From Lacticaseibacillus hegangensis (GTDB lineage: Bacteria; Bacillota; Bacilli; Lactobacillales; Lactobacillaceae), in NCBI RefSeq assembly GCF_003946465.1, contig NZ_RHOL01000012.1, forward strand, positions 1 through 64,000: DNA of 64,000 nt. Reading direction: 5' to 3'. Numbering within the stretch: the first letter of the stretch is position 1; the number at the start of each line of letters is the position of its first letter. The position numbers and the translations under genes were made by a program. Positions 16,706 to 24,750 of the stretch are shown in pieces. The notes beneath the pieces were generated by a model. That model searched no databases. It was not told the DNA's origin and saw only the letters and a program-made list of their open reading frames with translations.

Positions 16706-16734
16706 ATTATAGAACACTTTTGCCTAAAAGTGTT
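16706..16734 (-). promoter_or_regulatory. Promoter with 22-bp inverted repeat before the 72-aa gene
   Basis: On the minus strand the -10 is TATAAT. Directly upstream, AACACTTTT and AAAAGTGTT form a perfect 9-bp inverted repeat around a 4-base centre, occupying the spacer. A weak -35 (TTAACA) overlaps its far end. The position suggests a repressor operator. Confidence 0.6.
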
Positions 16735-16741
16735 AAATTTT

Positions 16742-16768
16742 CTAGCACTTTATTTTGTTGAGTGCTAA
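16742..16768. promoter_or_regulatory. CIRCE-like element (HrcA operator)
   Basis: CTAGCACTT, 9 bases, GAGTGCTAA. The CIRCE consensus is TTAGCACTC-N9-GAGTGCTAA, so the right half is perfect, the left half matches 7 of 9 and the spacing is exact. It lies between the divergent 72-aa gene (-) and the MFS gene (+), far from any chaperone gene in this window. Confidence 0.7.
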
Positions 16769-16868
16769 CGCTTGACAAATCACTGCCCGGCGCGGGCACT
16801 TTTCGATTGACACGGCCTCCAGATAAGCCAACCATATAGTTGTCACTACAATGGAAAAGAGTCTGCTC

Positions 16869-18131
16869 ATGAATGTTCTGCGCACCATGTTCTCCTCGCT
16901 CAGTGAAAAAAACTTCCGCTACTTCTGGCTCGGCCAGTGCGTCTCGACCATGGGTACCTGGATCCAGCGCACCGCGCAGACCTGGCTGGTGTACGAAATG
17001 ACCAAGTCCGCCTTCAAGGTCGGCCTGCTGTCCGCGTTTCAGTTCATCCCCATCATGGGCCTGACGCTGGTGGCCGGCACCCTGATCGACCGCTTCCCCA
17101 AGCGCACCATTTTAATGATCACGCAAAGCGCGTTCTTGCTGCTGGGCGTGGTGATGACCGTGCTGGTCTACACCGGCATCGTGCAGTACTGGGAGATCCT
17201 GATCATCGCGCTGCTGTATGGCTGCTTTCAGGCCTTCGACACCCCGACGCGCCAGAGCTTTGTCGTCGAGCTGGTCGGCCAGAAGAACCTGATGAACGGC
17301 ATTTCGCTGAACTCCACCATTTTTAACCTGGCAAAAATCGCCGGCCCGGCACTGGCGGGCGTGCTGATGGCGCAGTTTTCCGTCGGCTTCTGCTTTCTGG
17401 TCGACGCCATTTCGTACCTGGCCGTGCTGCTTGGGCTGTTTTTGATCCGGCAGGACCACGTCGTCGCGTCGCATTCGCACGAGCGCGTCTGGACCGACCT
17501 CAAGGAAGGCCTGCACTATGTCTGGACCCACGCCGCCGTGCGCCTGTCCGCCGAGCTTATGCTGATCGTCTGCACGCTGAATTTTAACAACAACGTCATC
17601 ATCCCGATTTTGGCCAAAACCGTCTTCCACGGCGGGGCGCAGACCTACGCCAACCTGCTCTCTGCCACCGGCGTCGGGTCGCTCATCGCCGCCTTTTTGA
17701 TGAGCTACCTGTCGCGCTACGGCATGCAGCGCAACATCTACCTCTGGGTCGGCATCGGCACCGCGACCCTGCAGGCCGGGATGCTGTTTGTGCGCAGCTA
17801 CTGGCTCGCCATGCTGGTGATGGTGCTGGTCGGCTTTTGCAACATGGTCTTTCTCAACCAGTCCAACGCGTCGTTCCAGTTCAACATTCCAAACGAGCTG
17901 CGCGGGCGCATCATGTCCGTCTACGTCCTGCTCAACCAGGGTTCAACGCCGGTTGGCTCGCTCTATGTCGGCAGCGTCATGGACGTGTTCGGCGGCCTGT
18001 GGGGCTTCCCGTCGTGCGGCATCTTGGCGCTCATCCTGCTGATCCCGACCCTGCTCGTCAACCGCAAGCTGGTGTCAAAATGGTTCCACCAAAGCCGCGC
18101 TGACAGCATTCGCGAAGCGTCGGGGCAATAG
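16869..18131 (+). CDS. MFS transporter of the EntS/MFS_3 type
   Basis: A 420-aa protein with 12 predicted membrane helices. The N-terminal NFRYFWLGQCVSTMGTWIQR and DRFPKRTIL (loop 2-3) are typical of the MFS_3/EntS group, exporters of siderophores, drugs or other small molecules. Two ATGs are possible; 16869 is preferred because a GAAAAGAG site lies 7 bases upstream, whereas 16851 has none. A TTGACA is at 16807-16812 with a TATAGT 22 bases further, a spacing too long for a good promoter. The CIRCE-like element lies upstream and could influence this gene too. Confidence 0.88.
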   Translation: MNVLRTMFSSLSEKNFRYFWLGQCVSTMGTWIQRTAQTWLVYEMTKSAFKVGLLSAFQFIPIMGLTLVAGTLIDRFPKRTILMITQSAFLLLGVVMTVLVYTGIVQYWEILIIALLYGCFQAFDTPTRQSFVVELVGQKNLMNGISLNSTIFNLAKIAGPALAGVLMAQFSVGFCFLVDAISYLAVLLGLFLIRQDHVVASHSHERVWTDLKEGLHYVWTHAAVRLSAELMLIVCTLNFNNNVIIPILAKTVFHGGAQTYANLLSATGVGSLIAAFLMSYLSRYGMQRNIYLWVGIGTATLQAGMLFVRSYWLAMLVMVLVGFCNMVFLNQSNASFQFNIPNELRGRIMSVYVLLNQGSTPVGSLYVGSVMDVFGGLWGFPSCGILALILLIPTLLVNRKLVSKWFHQSRADSIREASGQ

Positions 18132-18275
18132 TTCGAGATGCAAAATGTTTGCCGAGGCATCTGGTGTTGGTCAGGAGCTTTAGCGATAATAAACATACCC
18201 TGTAAGTCTTCAAGCGCGATTCTGAATCACCTTTTCTCGCAAAAGAAAAAGTGTCAGCATTCCCATACACAACAG

Positions 18276-18312
18276 CGCGCCTTGCACTTCAATGTGCAAG
18301 GCGCGTTGTTTT
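18276..18312. terminator. Terminator between MFS gene and small membrane protein pair
   Basis: A perfect 12-bp stem CGCGCCTTGCAC / GTGCAAGGCGCG with a 6-base loop is followed by TTGTTTT on the plus strand. The 140 bases between the MFS stop and this stem show no gene. Confidence 0.8.
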
Positions 18313-18327
18313 ATGTGGCGCCATCAT

Positions 18328-18528
18328 TCAGAATGCCCCCAGCAGAAGGGCCACCCCCATGCCGGCAAACACAAGCCCGATGAAGAAGCTGTAGGCCAGC
18401 CCGAATGGCGAAAAGGTCGCGGGGTTCGGGTCCGTGCGCCGCGTCAGCGTGTGCCGAAACCGAAAACTTAAGTAAACTTGCCAAGCGCCCAGTAAAATCA
18501 GCGCGATGCCTGCGATGGTTTTCCACAT
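18328..18528 (-). CDS. Small two-helix membrane protein (paralogue A)
   Basis: A 66-aa protein with two membrane helices (about 4-22 and 43-64) and a basic loop RFRHTLTRRTDPNPATFSPF between them. Start at ATG 18528, with GGGAG 8 bases upstream. It is the same length as the gene just upstream (18559-18759) and shares its layout and several positions (MW at the start, LLG.WQ, the loop ending before a second helix with GxxFxGxGxA). The pair is a tandem duplication. No function is known. Confidence 0.7.
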   Translation of the reverse strand: MWKTIAGIALILLGAWQVYLSFRFRHTLTRRTDPNPATFSPFGLAYSFFIGLVFAGMGVALLLGAF

Positions 18529-18558
18529 GATCATCACTCCCTTGCCCGTGGTGCGAGC

Positions 18559-18759
18559 TCAGAACTGCATGAAGAACGTCGCAATCCCGATTCCAATAAA
18601 CACGACGCCTAGATAAAAGCTGTCCGCCAGCGCCAGCAGCGAAAACGAGGAGGTCGACGCATTCCCATGATGCGTCACCTGATGACCGTAGCGCTTGCTG
18701 ACCACCATCTGCCAGATCCCCAGCAGAACGAACAGCACCCCAACAATTCTTTCCCACAT
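18559..18759 (-). CDS. Small two-helix membrane protein (paralogue B)
   Basis: A 66-aa protein with helices at about 3-22 and 44-64, and the loop RYGHQVTHHGNASTSSFSLL. The ATG at 18759 follows AAGGAGG by 6 bases; the frame upstream of it is not part of the gene. It is paralogous to the gene 30 bases downstream and co-directional with it. Function unknown. Confidence 0.7.
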   Translation of the reverse strand: MWERIVGVLFVLLGIWQMVVSKRYGHQVTHHGNASTSSFSLLALADSFYLGVVFIGIGIATFFMQF

Positions 18760-18895
18760 GTTACTTCCTCCTTTAACTGCCCTCAGCATAGCGCTTTCTT
18801 GGGCGGCTAAATCAGGCCTTGGCCGCGATTTGGCTCCGGCTAAAGGCTGAGCAAAACCGGCTTATTTGACTGGTGGGACTGGAGGAAGGTCAGGC

Positions 18896-19474
18896 TTAAA
18901 TCAGCGCTCGCACGCGCCGCCGCAAGTCCGGCACCACGCTGGCCTCAAACCACGGGTTCTTCTTCATCCAGCCGTAGTTCAGCGGCGAAGGGTGCACCAG
19001 CGGGAAGTATTGCGGCAAATAATCCTGATAATGCTGCACCGTGGCCGTCAAGGTCCTCTGTCGGCGCTTGCCCAGGTAGTAGTGCTGAGCGTACTGACCG
19101 ATCAAAAGCGCCAGCTCGGCGTGCGGCATCAGCTTGAGCAGCGGCGCGTGCCACTTTTCCGCAAAGCCCTTGCGCGGCGGCAGGTCGCCGGACTTACCCT
19201 TGCCCGGATAATAGAAATCCAGCGGCAGGATGCCGATGCGGCCAGTCTCGTAAAACTCCTCGCGCGTCACGCCCATCCAGTCGCGCAGCCGGTCGCCGCT
19301 GGGGTCGTTCCAAAAGCTTTCGGTTTCCTGAGCGTTGCGGCTGGGCGCCTGACTGATGATGAGCAGCCGCGCGGCCGGGTCGATTTTGTACAGCGGCTTG
19401 ATCCCGGCCGCGGTGTACGCGGCGTTTTGCGGGTCGGCCATGATGGCGTTAAAAATCTCACTGGCGGTTTGCAT
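18896..19474 (-). CDS. Uracil-DNA glycosylase superfamily protein
   Basis: A 192-aa protein of the UDG-like fold. It begins ARLLIISQAPSRNAQET, matching the family's active-site GQAPG loop (here SQAPS), and has FYYPGKGKSGDLPPRKG and a C-terminal LVHPSPLNYGW matching the second (HPSP) motif. Members excise uracil or related damaged bases, but the altered first motif leaves activity open. The ATG at 19474 overlaps the rsmC-like gene by 17 bases, so they are co-translated. It lacks the long N-terminal extension that an upstream start would give. Confidence 0.8.
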   Translation of the reverse strand: MQTASEIFNAIMADPQNAAYTAAGIKPLYKIDPAARLLIISQAPSRNAQETESFWNDPSGDRLRDWMGVTREEFYETGRIGILPLDFYYPGKGKSGDLPPRKGFAEKWHAPLLKLMPHAELALLIGQYAQHYYLGKRRQRTLTATVQHYQDYLPQYFPLVHPSPLNYGWMKKNPWFEASVVPDLRRRVRALI

Positions 19475-20081
19475 GCTGATGCTGTTTGGCCTCCTTGCGG
19501 GCGAGTTTTTTCGACAGGCCATGCTTGTTGGGCTTGGCGACCCGTTTGTGCGGCCGCTTCTCCGCGTAAAACACAAAGTAGCCGTCGCGCTCGGTCACCT
19601 GCACGAAGCCGAAGACGCTTCGAATCTTGTTTTCGTACCAGGTGCGGCGCTTGGTCACCATGTACAACTTGCCAAAGTCGCTCAAATGCTCATGGGCGCC
19701 TTCGATGAAGCCCTTGGCCACCTTGAAGTCCGTGTGGTACGGCGGGTTGGACAGCACCGCATCAAAGGTCTGGCCGTTGAGCTGACCCCACCCGTCACTG
19801 ACCAGTGCCCGCACCCGAACGCCATTGGCCGCGGCGTTATGCTGCGTCAGCCGCACCGCATCCGGGTCGACGTCGACCGCAGTCAGCACCGCGTCGGGCA
19901 GCGTTTTGGCCAGAAAAGTGGCGACGAACCCGAAGCCGCAGCCCAAGTCGAGGATGCGGCTCCCGTCGTTCAGCTGAGCGGCGTCAAGCATCGCCGCCGT
20001 GCCGCGGTCTAGGCCGTGCGGCGAGAACACCGTGGCATCCGTTTCAAATGTTAAAGAGACATCGTGGTAATCGATCTGCAT
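19458..20081 (-). CDS. RsmC-like 16S rRNA methyltransferase
   Basis: A 207-aa SAM-dependent methyltransferase of the MTS (RsmC/RlmG-like) family. Motif I ILDLGCGFGFVATFLAK (about 43-59), acidic TAVDVDPDAV, and the catalytic VLSNPPYHTDFK typical of N-methylation of guanine/adenine bases are present. The protein ends in a very basic tail (KRVAKPNKHGLSKKLARKEAK) fit for RNA binding. It overlaps the downstream UDG-like gene. RNA is the inferred substrate. Confidence 0.88.
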   Translation of the reverse strand: MQIDYHDVSLTFETDATVFSPHGLDRGTAAMLDAAQLNDGSRILDLGCGFGFVATFLAKTLPDAVLTAVDVDPDAVRLTQHNAAANGVRVRALVSDGWGQLNGQTFDAVLSNPPYHTDFKVAKGFIEGAHEHLSDFGKLYMVTKRRTWYENKIRSVFGFVQVTERDGYFVFYAEKRPHKRVAKPNKHGLSKKLARKEAKQHQHANRQ

Positions 20082-20099
20082 GAAATTCCTTCCACCCCG

Positions 20100-21029
20100 C
20101 TAAATCACAGTCGCGAGGTTATCCTTCAGGACCTGCGCCGATTCAGTGAGCCTAGCCAAGTCATCCGCGTTCAAGTCCAACTGTAAAATGCGATCCAGCC
20201 CCTGGCCCCCGAGCAGCACCGGCACGCCGATCGACACGTCGCGCAGGCCGTACTCGCCTTGCAGGTGCACGGACATCGCAAACGCCGCGTGGTCGTCGTT
20301 CATGATCGCTGCGGTCAGGCGCGTCAAGCTGGCGGCGATGCCGTAGAAGGTCGCGCCTTTTTTATCGATGATCGAGTACGCCGCCGTTTTGACCTGGTTG
20401 CTCAACGCGTCAAAATCGCGCGCCTGCTGGGCCTTCGGGACAAAATCGCACAGCGGCTGGCCGCCGATCGTTGCAAAATCCCACACTGGAAACTCGGAAT
20501 CCCCGTGCTCGCCCATGATGTACGCGTGCACGGTCCGGACGTCAACGTTGTAGCGGCGGCCAATCTCCGAGCGCAGCCGGGCGGAGTCCAGCGCCGTGCC
20601 CGAGCCCAGCACGCGGTCGCGCGGCAGACCGGACAGGCGCAGCACCAGTTCGGTCAGCACATCGACCGGGTTGGACGCCACCAGGATGATGCCATCGAAG
20701 TGGTTGGCCATGATATTTTTGGTGATGTCCGTGATGATCGCCGCGTTTTTCGCCAGCAGCTGCAGGCGCGTCTCGCCAGGCTTTTGCGCGACGCCGGCCG
20801 TGATCACGACCAGGTCGGCGTACTCGACATCCGCGTAGCTCGCCGCGTAAATACTTTTCTGCGCCACGTACGGCAGCGCGTCGGACAGGTCCTCGACGTC
20901 ACCTTGCACGCGGGTCATGTTGACGTCGATGATGCCCAGGCTGCCGCCCACCCCGCTGGTGAGCAGGTTAAAGGCGTAGCTGGAACCGATCGCACCGTCG
21001 CCGATCAAGACAATATTGGCTGATTTCAT
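20100..21029 (-). CDS. ldh: L-lactate dehydrogenase
   Basis: A 309-aa NAD-dependent dehydrogenase that interconverts pyruvate and L-lactate. The nucleotide loop is IGDGAIGSSYAFNL, the mobile loop AQKPGETRLQLL carries the catalytic Arg and the lactate-specifying Gln, and the catalytic His is in GEHGDSEFP. The family also contains L-2-hydroxyisocaproate dehydrogenases, but the Q-K-P-G-E-T-R loop favours lactate. It is monocistronic. Several LDH homologues per genome are usual in this group, so this need not be the main fermentative enzyme. Confidence 0.9.
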   Translation of the reverse strand: MKSANIVLIGDGAIGSSYAFNLLTSGVGGSLGIIDVNMTRVQGDVEDLSDALPYVAQKSIYAASYADVEYADLVVITAGVAQKPGETRLQLLAKNAAIITDITKNIMANHFDGIILVASNPVDVLTELVLRLSGLPRDRVLGSGTALDSARLRSEIGRRYNVDVRTVHAYIMGEHGDSEFPVWDFATIGGQPLCDFVPKAQQARDFDALSNQVKTAAYSIIDKKGATFYGIAASLTRLTAAIMNDDHAAFAMSVHLQGEYGLRDVSIGVPVLLGGQGLDRILQLDLNADDLARLTESAQVLKDNLATVI

Positions 21030-21293
21030 GAGGAATGCCTCCTTATGGACTGAGTGAAGTGACCACCGCTGAATACTGGCCTATAGGCGCCTGGCAGCTC
21101 TCGCGTTGCGTCTTCAGTATACAGGCCGCGTCGGGGAAAAGAAAATATTTGCGCACCACACAACGATCTCGCGCCAACCAGGTTTTCCCTATTCGAACCG
21201 CCAATAATGCGTTAGAATTAAAGCGCATACATAAGCGATGTGCTGCTAACTCATTGCCCATTGCACATGCCGGATATTATAGGAGGAGTGGTC

Positions 21294-21977
21294 TTGAAAA
21301 AAATCCTCGTTGTCTTAACTAACACGACTCAGTTCACCAAAAAGCCTGAAGCCACCGGCCTCTGGCTGGGTGAAGCGACCGAGTTCGTCGACGTCATCGC
21401 TTCGCATTACCAAATCGATTACGTCAGCCCGCAAGGCGGCTATGTGCCGCTAGACCCGCGCAGCCTGAAAGCCGCCGACGCCGCGGTGCTGGCGCGGTAC
21501 CGCGACCGTGAGTTCCAGCGCAACGCTTTGTGCGACACGTTAGCCCCTGGCGTGATCAACCCCACCGACTACGCGGCCATTTACTACACCGGCGGCCACG
21601 GCGTGATGTTTGATTTTCCGGAAAATTCAGCGCTGCAAACCATTGCGCAGCAAATCTACGCCTCTGGCGGCTACGTGACGTCGGTCTGCCACGGCATCGC
21701 CGGCCTGTTCAACCTGCAAGACAACCAGGGCCAGTACCTGATCGCCGGCCGCCACGTGACCGGGTTCACGACTCAAGAGGAGATCCTGTCGCAAAAGCGC
21801 GGCCTTGTCCCGTTTTTGAACGAAAAAGTCGCGAGCGACCGCGGCGCCCACTTCGATAAAAAAGTGCCGTTTCGCCCCTTTGCCATCAAGGACGGCCAGC
21901 TGATCACGGGGCAAAACCCGTGGAGCGTCAAATCCGTTGCCAACACCTTGCTGCAGGCGCTGACTGGGACAAATTAA
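21294..21977 (+). CDS. DJ-1/PfpI-family (Hsp31-like) protein
   Basis: A 227-aa protein of the class I glutamine amidotransferase-like fold. The nucleophile elbow is VTSVCHGIAGL (Cys plus His), with the FxGGHG-like YYTGGHGVMFD segment. Such proteins act as deglycases/glyoxalase III, chaperones or peptidases. The start is a TTG at 21294: AGGAGG lies 7 bases before it, and the ATG at 21240 is in the promoter region (TAGAAT -10 at 21213-21218). Monocistronic. Confidence 0.85.
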   Translation: MKKILVVLTNTTQFTKKPEATGLWLGEATEFVDVIASHYQIDYVSPQGGYVPLDPRSLKAADAAVLARYRDREFQRNALCDTLAPGVINPTDYAAIYYTGGHGVMFDFPENSALQTIAQQIYASGGYVTSVCHGIAGLFNLQDNQGQYLIAGRHVTGFTTQEEILSQKRGLVPFLNEKVASDRGAHFDKKVPFRPFAIKDGQLITGQNPWSVKSVANTLLQALTGTN

Positions 21978-22013
21978 AACCCGCGCAGCGGATTGTGCAC
22001 GGGTCTTGAAACT

Positions 22014-23084
22014 TTACTGATAGAGACGAGCGGCCTTGCTTGCTTCGGCAAACTTGGCGCCCGCCTTTTTGTTCGCACTTTTCAGGGCGGTGAGTTCCTG
22101 ACTGAACACATCAACTTCGCCGGTCAGCGCGGCCAGCCGCTTGGCATCGACCACCAGCTCGCTGGGGTGCAGCGCGTGCAGCGCAAACAGGATGTCCAGC
22201 CCGACGTTGAGCAGTTGCGGCTGCCACAGGTGCTGCAGGTGGACCTGAATGCCCTGGCAGACCTCGCCTTGGTACTGGCCCGCCAGCGGTTTGAACACGG
22301 TCGGCCGGTAGTGGACCTGGCCACTTTGCCCGGCCAGCGTCTGGCTGAGCATTTCGCTGAGTTTTTGGCTGTTCAGCCACGGCGCGCCAAACTGCTGGAA
22401 CGGCAGCGTGGTGCCGCGCCCGACCGAAACGTTCAGCCCCTCAAGCATCCCCAGTCCCGGCAGCAGTGCCACGCTGGCCAGCGCTGGCAGCGTCTGCGCC
22501 GGGGCGATCCACGGCAGGTCATTTTCCGCCACCGTGCCGGTCGCGTCCCACCCGGTCACCGGCACCACCCGCAGGTCGCACTCGATTTGCGGATTCGCCC
22601 AGCGCGCCAGCTCGCCGGGCGTCAGGCTGTGCAAGATGGGCAGGCCGCCCACCCCTTTTTCAGAGGCGAGCGCTGCCGGCATCGGCGTGCCTTCCGGATC
22701 CAGGCGGCCAAGCGGCAGCACGCGGTCAAAGACCACGAAAGGCACATCCACCTCGGCTGCCGCCTGCATGCCCGCCAGCTCTAGCACCATACTGGCGTCG
22801 AACCGCACGCCGGTGCCCGCGATGTCGTAGGCCAGCACGTCCACGTCCGCCAGCGCCGCTGTGGGCAAATTGGCGCCGGTCAGGGTCACGACCGGAACCG
22901 CCGAACCTGGCGCAATCGCGTCCTCCGGGCAGAACAGTTTAACGACTGTCCCGAGCGTGTTCAGCACCTGCGCGTCAGGAGTGAAATCCTTAGCGACCCC
23001 GGTCTGATTGGTAATCAGCCCAATGCGCTGCCCCTTCAGTGTTTTTTCCGCCATTTGGCTGTTGTCGATCCCGTTGTTGGCCAT
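22014..23084 (-). CDS. DUF1343/NamZ-like exo-beta-N-acetylmuramidase
   Basis: A 356-aa protein of DUF1343, the family of NamZ, which removes terminal MurNAc from peptidoglycan fragments. Matching segments are RIGLITNQTGVAKDF near the start, VLAYDIAGTGVRF, FVVFDRVLPLGRLDPEG, LTPGELARWAN and NVSVGRGTTLPFQQFGAPW. The loop that in typical members reads PEHGxxG is here CPEDAIAPG, so the conserved His-Gly pair is missing. No signal peptide is evident, so it would act in the cytoplasm on recovered muropeptides. The ATG at 23084 follows GGAGGG by 6 bases. Confidence 0.8.
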   Translation of the reverse strand: MANNGIDNSQMAEKTLKGQRIGLITNQTGVAKDFTPDAQVLNTLGTVVKLFCPEDAIAPGSAVPVVTLTGANLPTAALADVDVLAYDIAGTGVRFDASMVLELAGMQAAAEVDVPFVVFDRVLPLGRLDPEGTPMPAALASEKGVGGLPILHSLTPGELARWANPQIECDLRVVPVTGWDATGTVAENDLPWIAPAQTLPALASVALLPGLGMLEGLNVSVGRGTTLPFQQFGAPWLNSQKLSEMLSQTLAGQSGQVHYRPTVFKPLAGQYQGEVCQGIQVHLQHLWQPQLLNVGLDILFALHALHPSELVVDAKRLAALTGEVDVFSQELTALKSANKKAGAKFAEASKAARLYQ

Positions 23085-23326
23085 CAGTATCCCTCCGCAT
23101 TTTGATAATTCCACCCTACCTCAACCCCGCCCAAAAACAAACCTTTGTGGCCTGCCTGCACCTAGCCGCTGCGAAAAAGATTCGCCTTATGCTGCCGGTC
23201 ATGATTAAATATCACTTAGGCAATGGAGGGGAAAAACATGATGAAATGGCAAAAAATGTCCGCCAAGGCGCGTGAAGTGCCCTACAATTGTTAGACAAAG
23301 AGTCTAATGATTGTGGGGCTTTTTTG

Positions 23327-23875
23327 ATGACAAAGTATTCTAGTAATCTTAGGGCAAAGGTGGTTGGCGAATATCGCAGAGGCGGAATTAGTATGGGAGA
23401 CCTCTGTATTAAGTATGGAATTGGCTCTCACGCGACAATTCAAACGTGGCTTAATGAAGCGGAGCAACATGGTCTTAGCTCTCTCAGAGTCAAACATAGG
23501 AAAACTGACTACTCAGTAGACACTAAAGTAGCAGTGGTAGAATACGTGCAAACACACGAGACTAGTCGTCGCAGAGCAGCGGCACACTTTGGCATCTCAC
23601 CGAGTCAGGTCAATAGCTGGGTGAGAATCGTCCAAAAGAAAGGTGTTGCTGGCCTGCGGCCCAAGCCTAAGGGAAGGCATACCACGAGTAAGCGAAAGAA
23701 CAAGAAGAACGGCGAGAAGATCTTTAAGACCATCGAGCCCACCAAAGAAGAACAGTATCAGCAAGAGATTATAGAGCTTAAGCGGAAGCTGCACGAGGCA
23801 GAGATGAATCGCGACATTTTAAAAGTGCTAGCGACCATGACGGAGAACTCGCAGACTCACTCACCACGAAAGTGA
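23327..23875 (+). CDS. IS3-family transposase OrfA
   Basis: A 182-aa protein with two helix-turn-helix segments (about 1-60 and 65-115, with GISPSQVNSWVRIVQKKG) and a basic linker followed by a leucine-zipper-like coiled coil EEQYQQEIIELKRKLHEAE. It binds the IS ends. ATG at 23327. It overlaps orfB by 4 bases (GTGA). A T TTA AAA heptamer at 23818-23824 lies in frame for -1 slippage into the orfB frame, which is open from about 23780. Confidence 0.9.
   Translation: MTKYSSNLRAKVVGEYRRGGISMGDLCIKYGIGSHATIQTWLNEAEQHGLSSLRVKHRKTDYSVDTKVAVVEYVQTHETSRRRAAAHFGISPSQVNSWVRIVQKKGVAGLRPKPKGRHTTSKRKNKKNGEKIFKTIEPTKEEQYQQEIIELKRKLHEAEMNRDILKVLATMTENSQTHSPRK
23818..23824 (+). promoter_or_regulatory. Candidate -1 frameshift heptamer
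   Basis: TTTAAAA sits as T TTA AAA in the orfA frame, the XXXYYYZ pattern used by IS3-family elements to make the OrfAB fusion transposase. The downstream -1 frame stays open into orfB. Confidence 0.5.
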
Positions 23876-24750
23876 AGACGAGCGTCGTGACTTCGTTACG
23901 GCCGCAATATGGGCTTCCAGCACTGTTAGCTGCCTTGAAGCTACCAAGAGCAACCTATTACGACCGACTCAAGCGTGACAAAAAACCGGACAAATATGCC
24001 AAGCTAAAAGCCTTTATCAGGCCGCTATTCCATGAAAAACATGAAATCTACGGCTATCGTCGCATATACAGGGAAACGCTAAAAGCAGGGTTTAAGTACG
24101 CGGAAGAGACAGTCTGGCGAGTCATGCGGAGTATGGGATTGTCTGTGACGCTATATTCAAAGCATACGTCCAGATACAGCTCCTACAAGGGAACCGTCGG
24201 AACCGTTGCGAAAAACGTGCTTAAGCAGCACTTCAACGCCACATTACCGCTCACAGTGATGCATACCGACGTGACCCAAGTACGGCTCACTAACGGTCAA
24301 TGGGGCTATATTTCAGCCATTACTGACGAGGCAAGCCGTGAGGTTCTTGCGTTCTCAGTAAGCAGTTCTCCTAACAAGGAAATGATCCAAGAGACGTTAA
24401 ATGAACTCAAACGCCACCTCTTGCCTGGCTCCCGCCCGATTCTCCACTCAGATCAAGGCTGGCAATATCAGATTCCTAGTTATGTAGCTCAACTCAAGCA
24501 GATGAACATTCAGCAAAGCATGTCGCGTAAAGGTAATTGCCACGATAATGCGCCCATCGAAAGCTTCTTCAACTTGCTTAAACGAGAATGCCTGAACCGT
24601 CTCACTATCGGCAATATCGCAAACTTACGCGACACTGTGGCCGAGTATAGCGACTGGTTCAACCATGAACGGATTTCCTTGAACAAGGATGGTCTAACGC
24701 CCGTGGAGTACCGAGAGATGATGGTAACTGAGCAGATGGAAGTCGCATAA
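23872..24750 (+). CDS. IS3-family transposase OrfB (DDE integrase domain)
   Basis: A 292-aa catalytic subunit. An HTH_21-like segment (YGYRRIYRETL) precedes the rve core with the DDE triad: Asp in HTDVTQV, Asp in HSDQGWQY and Glu in NAPIESFF, each in the expected context. The apparent start is a GTG overlapping the orfA stop. Functional enzyme is probably OrfAB made by -1 frameshifting; independent initiation at the GTG is the alternative. Confidence 0.93.
   Translation: MKTSVVTSLRPQYGLPALLAALKLPRATYYDRLKRDKKPDKYAKLKAFIRPLFHEKHEIYGYRRIYRETLKAGFKYAEETVWRVMRSMGLSVTLYSKHTSRYSSYKGTVGTVAKNVLKQHFNATLPLTVMHTDVTQVRLTNGQWGYISAITDEASREVLAFSVSSSPNKEMIQETLNELKRHLLPGSRPILHSDQGWQYQIPSYVAQLKQMNIQQSMSRKGNCHDNAPIESFFNLLKRECLNRLTIGNIANLRDTVAEYSDWFNHERISLNKDGLTPVEYREMMVTEQMEVA

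Noticed and set aside
21978-22013. Stem CCCGCGCA/TGTGCACGGG after the DJ-1 gene as a terminator
   Set aside because: Pairing is interrupted and no T tract follows, so termination is not well supported.
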